From the NCBI GenBank assembly GCA_047620825.1, contig JBLHOC010000150.1, positions 1-7,672 of the forward strand: a stretch of DNA of 7,672 bases, in the 5' to 3' direction. Under the pieces are notes generated by a model. It searched no databases. It was not told the DNA's origin and was given only the letters and a program-made list of their open reading frames with translations. Position numbers and translations under genes: made by a program. The DNA comes from UBA987 sp047620825. Its GTDB lineage: Bacteria > Bacteroidota > Bacteroidia > NS11-12g > UBA9320. This document shows positions 1 through 6,989 of the stretch, piece by piece; the first letter of the stretch is position 1, and each line of letters opens with the position of its first letter.

Positions 1-2
1 GC

Positions 3-1385
3 AACCTAGAATTTTCAGGACGAATTGACCATCAAGTTAAAATACGTGGTTTTCGTATTGAGTTGGGGGAAATAGAAAACAGTTTGTTACAGTTAGAAGC
101 GGTTGACTCAGCTTTGGTGCTAGCCAGAGACAATGGAACTGACAAGCAGTTGATTGCATACGTGAAGTTATCACTCACGCGTGAGATGAACCTGACAGAA
201 ATCAAACATTCGTTGGTGAAAATACTACCTGTTTATATGTTGCCAGATGTCTTTATAGAAGTGACAAAATGGCCACTTACGCAAAATGGGAAAATGGATG
301 TCAAAGGATTACCTTCGCCAAGTGAACAGTGGGTTGAGGGAGAATACATCAGTCCACAAGGAGAAACTGAAGTAATTCTCGTTCAAATCTGGGCAGAATT
401 ATTGGATTTAGATGTGAGTTCAATCAGTGCTAAGGCAAACTTTTTTGAGTTAGGAGGATATTCGTTACTGGCCGTTAGGTTAGGAGCAATATTAAGGCAA
501 AAATTAGGAGTTTCAGTTCCCGTTAGAGTTATATTTGAGAATGGTACCATCACAACGCTTGCCCATTACATAGATCAAGTTAATTGTGAACATTGTGAAT
601 ATGGAATTTCAACTCTAGCACTAGACACCCCACAACCACCAATATTTATAGCACCGGCATTAGGTGTAATGGGAATTTCGTACCATAGTTTTGCCTCTAA
701 ATTATCGGCTTTTTTTCAGCCTTTCCTTCTGACGACTCCTGGAATAGATGATTATACGAACGATGTTAACACTATTTTGAATTACGACTTTGATCAACGA
801 CTGGAGCAATGGTTTAATGCAATTGTACAAACACAAAATTCTGGTATATACAGGTTGCTTGGGCATTCTCGGGGAGGGGATGTTGTCTTTGGTTTGGCAC
901 GAATGCTCGAAAGCAAAGGAAAATTGGTTGAGATTGTACTTATTGATTCATTACTAGATTTACCTCACAAAAAGGATTTCAAAGAAGATCAGGATCAAAA
1001 TTTCCAATATTTAACTGAGTTAGCTAATACAGACAATGAAATCCATAGCACTAAGTTGCTCAGCAAACTCCTGAGTCAATTTTCACTAGGTACCAAAAAT
1101 ATACTGGACGATGTTAGTGCCATAGAAATGAAAACCTATGCTAGAGCTATGTTAAAACAACTTGAACTGTCGCACAAATTTAGTGAAAGCCAAAAAATTT
1201 CGGCGCCAGTTTTACTAGTAATGGCAAATAAAGGTATCAATATTGCGAATGACAAACGAGAAATAATCGAACGAATTGAAAGCTGGTGTACAAGTGATTT
1301 TGATTATTATTCGCTAAAAGGAGATCACAAAACGGTTATTAACAATCCAGAGCTAATAGTAAGACTAAACAGTTTCTTTTCATAA
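3..1385 (+). CDS. Non-ribosomal peptide synthetase, C-terminal part of the last module (A end - PCP - thioesterase), partial
   Basis: The gene enters from the left edge in the frame starting at base 3, giving 460 visible residues; no start lies in the window. Seen in order: adenylation core motif A8 (GRIDHQVKIRGFRIELGEIE, residues 6-25), A9-like LPVYMLP (75-81), and A10 NGKMD (95-99), where Lys97 is the expected adenylation lysine. A peptidyl carrier domain follows with FFELGGYSLL (147-156); Ser154 is the phosphopantetheine site. Last comes an alpha/beta-hydrolase thioesterase from about residue 210, with nucleophile motif GHSRGG (Ser289), a probable Asp315 in VLIDSLL and His442 in KGDHKT. 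By family knowledge, this domain releases the finished peptide by hydrolysis or macrocyclisation. The gene ends naturally in TAA, and the TE length (about 250 residues) is normal. The substrate of the A domain cannot be read because its specificity core lies outside the window. Confidence 0.95.
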   Translation, partial: NLEFSGRIDHQVKIRGFRIELGEIENSLLQLEAVDSALVLARDNGTDKQLIAYVKLSLTREMNLTEIKHSLVKILPVYMLPDVFIEVTKWPLTQNGKMDVKGLPSPSEQWVEGEYISPQGETEVILVQIWAELLDLDVSSISAKANFFELGGYSLLAVRLGAILRQKLGVSVPVRVIFENGTITTLAHYIDQVNCEHCEYGISTLALDTPQPPIFIAPALGVMGISYHSFASKLSAFFQPFLLTTPGIDDYTNDVNTILNYDFDQRLEQWFNAIVQTQNSGIYRLLGHSRGGDVVFGLARMLESKGKLVEIVLIDSLLDLPHKKDFKEDQDQNFQYLTELANTDNEIHSTKLLSKLLSQFSLGTKNILDDVSAIEMKTYARAMLKQLELSHKFSESQKISAPVLLVMANKGINIANDKREIIERIESWCTSDFDYYSLKGDHKTVINNPELIVRLNSFFS

Positions 1386-1397
1386 TCTGCAAATAGT

Positions 1398-2075
1398 TGA
1401 AAGCATGGCCCGGTCCCGTAACGACATGGCTTTTGCTTTCATATTTTTGCGAACGGTTGTAATGAACCTCACCTTTGTCCAATAATACCGCTTCCAAAGC
1501 TTTACTCAAATAGCCTTTGTCACCATACAATTTATCTGTCAAACTTTTTGCTAATTCACGCACAGGTTGGATGTTATGCGAATTTCCTGCTGTCACTTTT
1601 GCAGCAACAATTTTACCTTGATGGTTGACGGCTAAGTGCAGCTTTAAGCTACAAAGACCATTGTGCCTTTACTTCGTTGAGCGATACCATCGAAAGTTTT
1701 ATGTCTTGGTATTCGGATGTTATGACATACGTTGATGCATGTAGAATCAATGAATTCAAACCTGTGGGCTTTCCTTTAAGTGATGTGAATAGGCACGATG
1801 ACCCTAGGCATGACAGCTAGGAGTCATGTGTAACTCAGTAAGTTCGGAAACTCATCCTTATACACAAGTGATACATACCCAAGATAGTAGTTCTTGAAAT
1901 CACGGTAATGTGACATACGATAACTAACGACAATCATCATAATTTCATTGGTTGTCATTTGCCTTTCTCTTTGACGTTTTTGCGTACTGTCTGCGAGCAG
2001 TTGTTTGCGCCATTAAGGGAGAAATACTTTGCATAAATCATCGACATCGCAGTACAACTCAACTAAATTCTTCAT
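1398..2075 (-). pseudogene. IS982-family transposase remnant
   Basis: The ATG at 2075-2073 opens MKNLVELYCDVDDLCKVFLP, followed by an in-frame TAA (2015-2013) where the family has a Gln or Glu codon. The frame resumes with MSHYRDFKNYY, and a TGA interrupts at 1826-1824 where Arg is expected. Two compensating shifts bracket a short SLKGKPTG piece near 1755-1790. FIDSTCINVCHN then carries the first catalytic Asp, and FDGIAQRSKGTM follows. A deletion near 1655-1665 shifts into LKLHLAVNHQGKIVAAKVTAG and DKLYGDKGYLSKALE, with the second catalytic Asp in GDKGY. A last shift near 1469-1471 gives TTVRKNMKAKAMSLRDRAML, after which the match ends. The segment that holds the catalytic Glu (normally in a KRFIIETINDQLKN-like motif) is gone. 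An 85-codon open frame at 1339-1596 is only one fragment of this wreck running on into the NRPS gene. About 226 of a usual 290 codons are represented. Confidence 0.85.
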
Positions 2076-2165
2076 GCCTGTACCTTGTATAATTCGAATC
2101 GTCTTTTTCGAAACATCCGATCTTGGAACAGACATTTAGTTCAATTTCTTAAACCGAATTCGAGT
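1398..2165 (-). mobile_element. Truncated, decayed IS982-family insertion sequence
   Basis: Reading the minus strand, broken pieces of one transposase run colinearly from about 2075 down to 1398, matching the order of IS982-family motifs. The transposase 3' end and the terminal repeat expected at the left side are missing: homology stops 12 bases after the NRPS stop codon. The other end is tentatively placed near 2165, where the minus strand reads AACTCGAATTCGGTTTAAG, a sequence of the sort found at element termini. This end is inferred and has no partner repeat to confirm it. About 770 bp remain, against roughly 1 kb for an intact family member. The element cannot move by itself. Confidence 0.8.
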
Positions 2166-2262
2166 TAATCAACATAGTGATGACACTGAATATTTCAGTC
2201 AGGACTTCTCATTTGAAATGCTATCAATTAGCACTCCAAATAAGGAGGAACTCAGTCTTTAG
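2140..2262 (+). pseudogene. Possible 3' tail of a disrupted plus-strand gene
   Basis: One plus-strand frame is open from just after a TAG at 2137-2139 to a TAG at 2260-2262. Its distal part, from about 2173, reads HSDDTEYFSQDFSFEML and then SISTPNKEELSL, a composition that looks coding. There is no start codon with a ribosome site, and the first 8 or so codons overlap the probable end of the IS982 remnant. Its stop overlaps the stop of the convergent permease gene by three bases. It could be the surviving end of a gene the insertion sequence entered, its 5' part lost with the other element end, or it could be chance. The product is not recognised. Confidence 0.3.
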
Positions 2263-4688
2263 TCAACTCTATTTAAAGAAAAAATTACAGGTTTATTTAT
2301 ATAATTACGAAGAGGCCAATAGCACGAAAATAACGTAGTGAATACAACGGCAAGAAAGCTTAACGCGCTCACCAAAATCAAATTTGTACTCACATAGCTT
2401 TGGAGTTGCGCAGAGTCTAGAGAAAAAACGCCTAATAATATGAGGACACTAACTAAAATACCGAACCCCACCACTCTACTATACTCCAAGACTATCATTG
2501 TAATTAGGTCAAAAGGTTTTGCTCCGATAGCCATGCGCGTTCCTAATTCGACTCTACGCATTTGTATGCTATAGCTTAAAATTCCATAAAGTCCTATTGT
2601 TGCTAGGGAAAAAGACAGTATCATTAATGCAGCACTAGTTACCGCTGTCACATATTGACTAAACAACATTTTTGCATGAATTTCATCAACCTTTTTCATA
2701 TTAAAAAGTGAAAAAAGACTTGTTATTTCATTCACGTTTTCAATAACTTCCTCACGACTGATAGACGTACCTGGTATCAATTTAAGCATCATTTCAATCG
2801 AGTGCACGGAAGAAGGAGTATATATACGCGCAGGAGCCTCTGTCTGACCTGGAAGATTCACGCTCTTTACGACACCTGTAATCGTAAATATTTTTTCTTG
2901 CTCTGTCTCCATTCTCATCCCAATAGCCGAGCCAGTAGGTGCTAGTATGTTGGCAAAAACATCGTTTACAATCATCACTGCATTTTCATTTTTTATATCC
3001 GCTTGAGTAAAGTTGTCTCCCTCAAGTAATGATTGTTTGATTATTTTAAAATAGTTGCCATCAATGCGTTTGGAATCAGTTGTGTAGGGCGTACCACCCT
3101 GTGTGCTCATTAGTATTATTTTTGCAAAGCCATCTAGTGGTGACTTAGCACTTGAGACAAGTTCTATCTGTGGAAGTTGAGACAAATTGTTGCGTATGCT
3201 ATCACCTAAAGAGGGGCCTGAAATTTCTTCCAACGTTGGCAACCTAGCAACAGCAAAGCCAACATCGTATATACCTTTGGTTTCAATACCAGTTGGTTTA
3301 TTGATCAGTAATACAGAATCTCTGAATAAACCAACGTTAATAAATATTAACGTAAAAGTAATTGCAACTTGACTTATGATAAGTACATTTCGAATCCGCT
3401 TTGAAACTTGGACACCAGTGCCTTTGCCACTAGACTGCAACATTTTACTCAGGGAATTATAGTTAATCATCTTTATGCTTAGCCAGCTAAAGAAAAAACT
3501 AAAACCAATTGCAATGCAAATCGCAGCAATTGGAGTAAAAACATTGAATGAGAATTCAGTAGATCGAGGAAATATTTGATTCAAGTGGACTTTGATTAAC
3601 ATCGAGCCTACCGAAGAAATCATCAGAGCTAACAGTCCTGAAATGAACATTAGAAGACCTGATTCAACCATTAATTGTTTAAAAATATGCTTCTTTTTTG
3701 CACCAAGGACAGCACTTACTGCGAGGTTGTGCTGTTGTTCAGCAGCGCGCGAAATGAACAAGTTGGCTATATTAGCAGAGGCAATCAGAACCAATCCAAT
3801 GACCCCGGATACCAATAAATACAATATTCCGGACGTTTCCCCCACGACAATTGATTTGATTGATCTTAATTTGGCTTCTGTGCTCCATCCTTTATAGAAT
3901 GGTAAATCAGAAACACCATTTTGCCAGAATTCATTAAGATAAGGGCTAAGTGTTAGCTCGGCAGTGGAAGAAGATAACTCAGGTAACATTTTACCTATTA
4001 TAAATAAAGCTTGATAGTTATCCTCCCACAATAATCTTCGAGGCGTATCTACTAAGTTGTAATCCCAAGGCAACCACACTTGAGTGTTTTGACCTGTTTT
4101 GAATAATTGCGGTTCTATAAAACCCTTGTCAACAACCCCGATAATACGGAAGTTGGTGTCACGAAATCTAAGTGTTTTATTGATAATTGATTCATCACCC
4201 CCGAATTCATTCTGCCATGTTTGATACCCTATAACAGCAACAGGAATATGGCTGTCTATACTTTCATTTGTATCAAACCTCCTGCCAAGCAACATTTTTA
4301 CGTTAAAAAACGAAAACCACTCCGGAGTTATGTACGTTGTTGTGAGTGTTGGCTGTGATGGGTGTGATAAGAGAACGTTCTTTTCATAGAAACTCAAAGC
4401 TACGGAACTGAAAACACTGGGGCTATTGTAAAGTTGAATAGCTTCAGGATAATTAAAAAACTGGTTGTTTTTTTCTCCCGCCTGACTTGTTGTTTGTTTC
4501 TCAACTACATACAAACTTTCCTGTTCTGGGTATGGTAGAGGCTTTATCAATATTATATAAACGAGAGTCAGGACACAAAGTAATGCGCCTAACGTCAACC
4601 CCATGGTACTCACTATAGCAGCGACAAAGCCGGGCCTATTCCTAAGGCTTTTCCAGACTTGTTTAAACAAGTCAATCAACTGACTCAT
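2259..4688 (-). CDS. ABC transporter permease with duplicated MacB_PCD/FtsX halves (ADOP-like)
   Basis: This 809-residue inner-membrane protein is probably the channel-forming subunit of a tripartite peptide or drug exporter. Half one: a membrane segment at about 21-49, a periplasmic MacB_PCD-type region (about 50-280), then three segments (about 284-312, 340-366, 383-406) with the FtsX-type stretch SANIANLFISRAAEQQ and LGAKKKHIFKQL. Half two: segment about 433-455, a second periplasmic region (about 460-675), and three segments (about 680-705, 735-757, 767-793) with IGLYGILSYSIQMRRVELG and MAIGAKPFDL, the typical FtsX signature. MacB itself has four segments and works as a dimer, so one chain here holds both halves. 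No ATPase domain is fused; that is the upstream gene. The ATG at 4688-4686 overlaps the ATPase stop as ATGA, with GGAGG four bases upstream (4697-4693), so translation is probably coupled. Lipid or lipoprotein handling is an alternative role; the NRPS neighbour favours peptide export. Confidence 0.92.
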   Translation of the reverse strand: MSQLIDLFKQVWKSLRNRPGFVAAIVSTMGLTLGALLCVLTLVYIILIKPLPYPEQESLYVVEKQTTSQAGEKNNQFFNYPEAIQLYNSPSVFSSVALSFYEKNVLLSHPSQPTLTTTYITPEWFSFFNVKMLLGRRFDTNESIDSHIPVAVIGYQTWQNEFGGDESIINKTLRFRDTNFRIIGVVDKGFIEPQLFKTGQNTQVWLPWDYNLVDTPRRLLWEDNYQALFIIGKMLPELSSSTAELTLSPYLNEFWQNGVSDLPFYKGWSTEAKLRSIKSIVVGETSGILYLLVSGVIGLVLIASANIANLFISRAAEQQHNLAVSAVLGAKKKHIFKQLMVESGLLMFISGLLALMISSVGSMLIKVHLNQIFPRSTEFSFNVFTPIAAICIAIGFSFFFSWLSIKMINYNSLSKMLQSSGKGTGVQVSKRIRNVLIISQVAITFTLIFINVGLFRDSVLLINKPTGIETKGIYDVGFAVARLPTLEEISGPSLGDSIRNNLSQLPQIELVSSAKSPLDGFAKIILMSTQGGTPYTTDSKRIDGNYFKIIKQSLLEGDNFTQADIKNENAVMIVNDVFANILAPTGSAIGMRMETEQEKIFTITGVVKSVNLPGQTEAPARIYTPSSVHSIEMMLKLIPGTSISREEVIENVNEITSLFSLFNMKKVDEIHAKMLFSQYVTAVTSAALMILSFSLATIGLYGILSYSIQMRRVELGTRMAIGAKPFDLITMIVLEYSRVVGFGILVSVLILLGVFSLDSAQLQSYVSTNLILVSALSFLAVVFTTLFSCYWPLRNYINKPVIFSLNRVD

Positions 4689-5401
4689 ACTGCCTCCGAC
4701 ATTTTAGTTGTGGTTGTCAGTTCGCCATCCAATAAATTAAGTTTTATTTTGGCCATGTTTGCATAGCGGTGATCGTGGGTAACAATGCAAATCGTCGTAC
4801 CCTTTTTATTTAGTGAGTCAAGTAAATTCATAACCATATCGCCGCTTTCTGAATCCAAATTACCGGTTGGTTCATCTACTAATAATATTGCAGGGTCTCC
4901 GATAAGTGCGCGTGCGATCGCGACTCTTTGTTGTTGACCACCAGATAATTGATTTGGTTTGTGGTTAGCCCTGTGAGACATATCAACCATCGACAAGCAG
5001 TAATTGACTCGTGTGATTACATCACTTTTAGAAACCGGGTTTTGTTGATAGCGTAATGGAAGGGCAATATTTTCAAAAACTGATAGTTCATCAATTAAGT
5101 TGAAAGATTGGAACACAAACCCTATTTTACTATTTCTTATTTCTGCCGCCTGGTCCATAGTTAAATCAGTAACATCGATTCCCTCAATGAAGTACTTGCC
5201 GTCGGTAGGCATGTCCAGTAGTCCCAAAATTGCCAATAGCGTTGATTTACCGCAACCAGATGGACCAGAAATAGATAAGTAATCACCTTTGTAAATGGAA
5301 AGCCCAACGTTCTTCAATGCGTGCGTTTCTAGTTCATCTGTTTCAAATATTTTTGTAATTCCCTGCATTTGAATTTTGAGGCTCTTAGCATTTGTTTGCA
5401 T
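4685..5401 (-). CDS. ABC transporter ATP-binding protein, MacB/LolD type
   Basis: This 238-residue cytoplasmic ATPase would power the permease encoded next to it. Every nucleotide-binding motif is present: Walker A GPSGCGKST (46-54), Q-loop Gln98 in FVFQSFNL, signature LSGGQQQR (152-159), Walker B ILLVDEPTG (172-180), D-loop NLD (181-183) and switch His209 in VTHDH. FQSFNLIDELSVFENIALPL is typical of the subfamily that pairs with FtsX-type permeases (MacB, LolD, FtsE). The length is right for a stand-alone domain. The start is supported by AGGAG (5412-5408) six bases before the ATG. It lies 24 bp after the adaptor stop and overlaps the permease start, so all three genes are probably on one transcript. 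Subfamily assignment is firm; the transported substrate is inferred from the NRPS neighbour. Confidence 0.95.
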   Translation of the reverse strand: MQTNAKSLKIQMQGITKIFETDELETHALKNVGLSIYKGDYLSISGPSGCGKSTLLAILGLLDMPTDGKYFIEGIDVTDLTMDQAAEIRNSKIGFVFQSFNLIDELSVFENIALPLRYQQNPVSKSDVITRVNYCLSMVDMSHRANHKPNQLSGGQQQRVAIARALIGDPAILLVDEPTGNLDSESGDMVMNLLDSLNKKGTTICIVTHDHRYANMAKIKLNLLDGELTTTTKMSEAV

Positions 5402-5425
5402 ACGTTACTCCTGTATAGTTTATTA

Positions 5426-6682
5426 TTAATTGTCTATATAGATTTTTGTTTTGGACTCTGACAAATCTGACAGATCTGAAATAATGAAACGCTGCCCCTT
5501 TCTTGCTCCTGAAACTATCTCGATAAAGTGACCTGCTTTTTGGCCAAATTTTAATGTACGTAGTTTTGTCTGAGAATTATCGTCAGTTACTTGATAGATA
5601 TTGACTACACTGTCTGCATTTAAATTTGCTGGTCGCTTAATATAGTTTACTTTTTCTAATGTTTTAATGAGAACCGTACCATCCACATCCAAGTAAGGTC
5701 TCGCACTTAGTGGTAACACTTTAGGCAGCGCAATCTCAACCTTAACTGTGTTATTTTCAACGATGGGGTCAATACGAGATACTCTTCCCAGTATTTTGTC
5801 TCTTCGGGTGTCAATTGTTACTGACTGTCCAATAACTAATTGTTGTGCTTGGTTTTGCGGTACCTTGATATTTGCAATTAAATCTGTGGCACTTCCTATT
5901 AAAGCTATTTCTTGCCCTGCAGAAAGGCTTTGACCAAGTTCCACCGAAAGACGCTGGAGTACACCTTCAAACTCCGCTTTAACTTCAAGCTTTTTTAGGT
6001 GAGTATGGGTTAATTTAAGCCGCCCGATTTGTTGTTTTATTTGCTCTTGTTGTACATTGATTGCTTCTTGGTGAACGAGTTTTAGTTGATTAACTCGTTC
6101 CACCAGAATTGAGATACGTTTTTTAAGTTGCTTTTCATTCAGTACAGAATACTGAAACGTCAATTGAGAAACAATCCCATTTTTAATAAGTCGCTCTTCG
6201 GCTTTACGCTTTAAGGCTGACATTTCATATTGTGCAGTTACTTCTTCAATGTTGGCCGATTCAGCCAATAATTCTCTTTTATTGGATAGCATCAATTGTT
6301 TGAGGTTGGCTTGCTTTTGAACCAACTCTTGCTTTGCATCTTCGTGTTTTTGAACTAACTCTGCATTTTCAAGCACTGCTATCACGCTTCCAGCAGTGAT
6401 TTGTGCGCCTGGTTTTAGGATTATTTGTGTGACCACTGAGTCACTTGTGGCTGTGATTAATCGTTGTTTGTTAGATATCAACTGGCCGAAGCCTGACACG
6501 GTAACTTGAATGTCTCCATTTCTAACTTCTTCAATTACGAGCTGATCTCTTGAAACTCTTAGAGGACCTAATGATTGAGTCACAAGTTGGATGACAATAA
6601 GAGCAACGCAAATCACTCCGCATATAACAAAAAACATTTTTGAAAAAAGTGAACGCTTTTTAGGCTTTTTTATAATGTCCAA
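5426..6682 (-). CDS. Periplasmic adaptor (membrane fusion) protein, MacA/HlyD-like
   Basis: First gene of the exporter operon, 418 residues. A short basic cytoplasmic start (KKPKKR) precedes one membrane anchor at about 14-34. Next come a first lipoyl half (about 78-108), a long alpha-helical hairpin rich in Lys, Gln, Glu and Leu (about 108-230), the second lipoyl half with FEGVLQRLSVELGQSLSAG (238-256), a beta-barrel region (about 265-340) and a membrane-proximal domain (about 345-410). This is the standard order for adaptors that link an inner-membrane pump to a TolC-type channel. No lipobox is seen, so it is anchored by the helix rather than as a lipoprotein. No ATG lies near the frame's 5' end; TTG at 6682-6680 is chosen because GGAG sits nine bases upstream. 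The next in-frame ATG (Met16) would remove the basic start. The outer membrane channel is not encoded in the window. Confidence 0.92.
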   Translation of the reverse strand: MDIIKKPKKRSLFSKMFFVICGVICVALIVIQLVTQSLGPLRVSRDQLVIEEVRNGDIQVTVSGFGQLISNKQRLITATSDSVVTQIILKPGAQITAGSVIAVLENAELVQKHEDAKQELVQKQANLKQLMLSNKRELLAESANIEEVTAQYEMSALKRKAEERLIKNGIVSQLTFQYSVLNEKQLKKRISILVERVNQLKLVHQEAINVQQEQIKQQIGRLKLTHTHLKKLEVKAEFEGVLQRLSVELGQSLSAGQEIALIGSATDLIANIKVPQNQAQQLVIGQSVTIDTRRDKILGRVSRIDPIVENNTVKVEIALPKVLPLSARPYLDVDGTVLIKTLEKVNYIKRPANLNADSVVNIYQVTDDNSQTKLRTLKFGQKAGHFIEIVSGARKGQRFIISDLSDLSESKTKIYIDN

Positions 6683-6687
6683 AATGG

Positions 6688-6708
6688 CTAGCTCCGTTTA
6701 TTAGGCAT
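6688..6708 (-). other. Six-codon upstream ORF in the adaptor leader
   Basis: An ATG at 6708-6706 opens MPNKRS followed by TAG at 6690-6688, five bases before the adaptor TTG. It is out of frame with the adaptor, and the adaptor's GGAG lies inside it. No clear ribosome site precedes it. It could influence initiation of the operon's first gene, or be chance; nothing beyond position supports a function. Confidence 0.2.
6692..6695 (-). promoter_or_regulatory. Ribosome binding site that decides the TTG start of the adaptor gene
   Basis: The minus strand reads AACGGAGCTAGCCATTTTG, placing GGAG nine bases before the TTG codon at 6682-6680. No other start codon in the adaptor frame has a comparable site, so this supports the rare TTG start. 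The spacing is slightly long, which would suit low expression. Confidence 0.5.
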
Positions 6709-6795
6709 ATGAAACTGCAACACACAAAAATTGAATTTACGGATTAACCCGCATACATGGTCTAAAAAAACACTATATCAAACTGTTTCGCAATA

Positions 6796-6885
6796 ATGAC
6801 TGCAATGGCGAGCAAGGTATCAACTGAAGGAGAACTCGAATTGTGTACAGTACAATTTAGTTGTTTTAGTCCTAAGTTAACCTGA
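6796..6885 (+). CDS. Possible 29-residue small ORF, unrecognised
   Basis: Starting at ATG 6796-6798, the frame runs 29 codons to TGA 6883-6885. It reads MTAMASKVSTEGELEL and then CTVQFSCFSPKLT, with two cysteines six residues apart near the C-terminus and an acidic middle. There is no ribosome site before the ATG. An AAGGAG inside the frame (6827-6832) instead precedes a TTG at 6841, which would give a 14-residue product. The stop is followed two bases later by the 6888-6909 palindrome. It runs opposite to both neighbours. It may be chance; the shape (acidic leader-like part, short Cys/Ser/Thr tail) is only loosely like a peptide precursor, and no modifying enzyme gene is visible. Confidence 0.15.
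   Translation: MTAMASKVSTEGELELCTVQFSCFSPKLT
6840..6856. repeat. Inverted repeat ATTGT-N7-ACAAT, possible operator
   Basis: The 17 bases ATTGTGTACAGTACAAT have perfect 5-bp outer arms, and nested within them is the odd-length palindrome TGTACAGTACA (6844-6854). It lies about 160 bp upstream of the adaptor start. Two-fold symmetry of this size fits a dimeric repressor or activator site, but no regulator gene is in view and the match to a known site was not recognised. Confidence 0.3.
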
Positions 6886-6887
6886 CA

Positions 6888-6909
6888 TATCCACTTGGAA
6901 AAGTGGATA
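6888..6909. repeat. Perfect palindrome, 9-bp arms with a GGAA loop
   Basis: Arms TATCCACTT (6888-6896) and AAGTGGATA (6901-6909) are perfectly complementary around the tetraloop GGAA. Neither strand has a run of T after the stem (ATTACCC on plus, TGTCAGG on minus), so a standard intrinsic terminator is unlikely. A protein-binding site is the better guess: an operator for the exporter operon, or a partition-type site given the ParB-like gene 90 bp away. A weak bidirectional hairpin terminator remains possible. Confidence 0.5.
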
Positions 6910-6971
6910 ATTACCCGTTCTGTGAAAGTGTCAAATCAATAAATCAAACTAGCAAGGTAATTTTCTATTGT

Positions 6972-6989
6972 TTTTAGCATGTTCTAAAA
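6972..6989. repeat. Weak AT-rich hairpin just after the ParB-like gene
   Basis: Arms TTTTAG (6972-6977) and CTAAAA (6984-6989) flank a six-base loop, starting eight bases beyond the ParB-like stop. The stem is short and AT-rich, and on the minus strand is followed by AACAATAG rather than a T run. It may slow or end transcription leaving the ParB-like gene, but is too weak to call a terminator. Confidence 0.25.

Noticed and set aside
1339..1596. An 85-codon minus-strand open frame that could be listed as a small protein
   Set aside because: Its first two thirds are an internal piece of the IS982 transposase, the rest is in the wrong frame after a shift and then runs antisense into the NRPS gene.
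2184..2198. Short inverted repeat ACTGAA-TAT-TTCAGT as a terminator between the convergent genes
   Set aside because: Six AT-rich base pairs with a three-base loop and no adjacent T run on either strand; too weak to call.
2242..2250. A strong plus-strand ribosome-site sequence, AAGGAGGAA
   Set aside because: No ATG, GTG or TTG follows at usable distance; the next bases are a stop codon and the antisense end of the permease gene.
3187..3897. Plus-strand open frames of 61 and 101 codons within the permease gene
   Set aside because: They lie antisense inside a well-supported gene, have no ribosome sites and no recognisable protein character.
5100..5933. Plus-strand open frames of about 60 codons antisense to the ATPase and adaptor genes
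   Set aside because: They are shadows of conserved coding sequence on the other strand.
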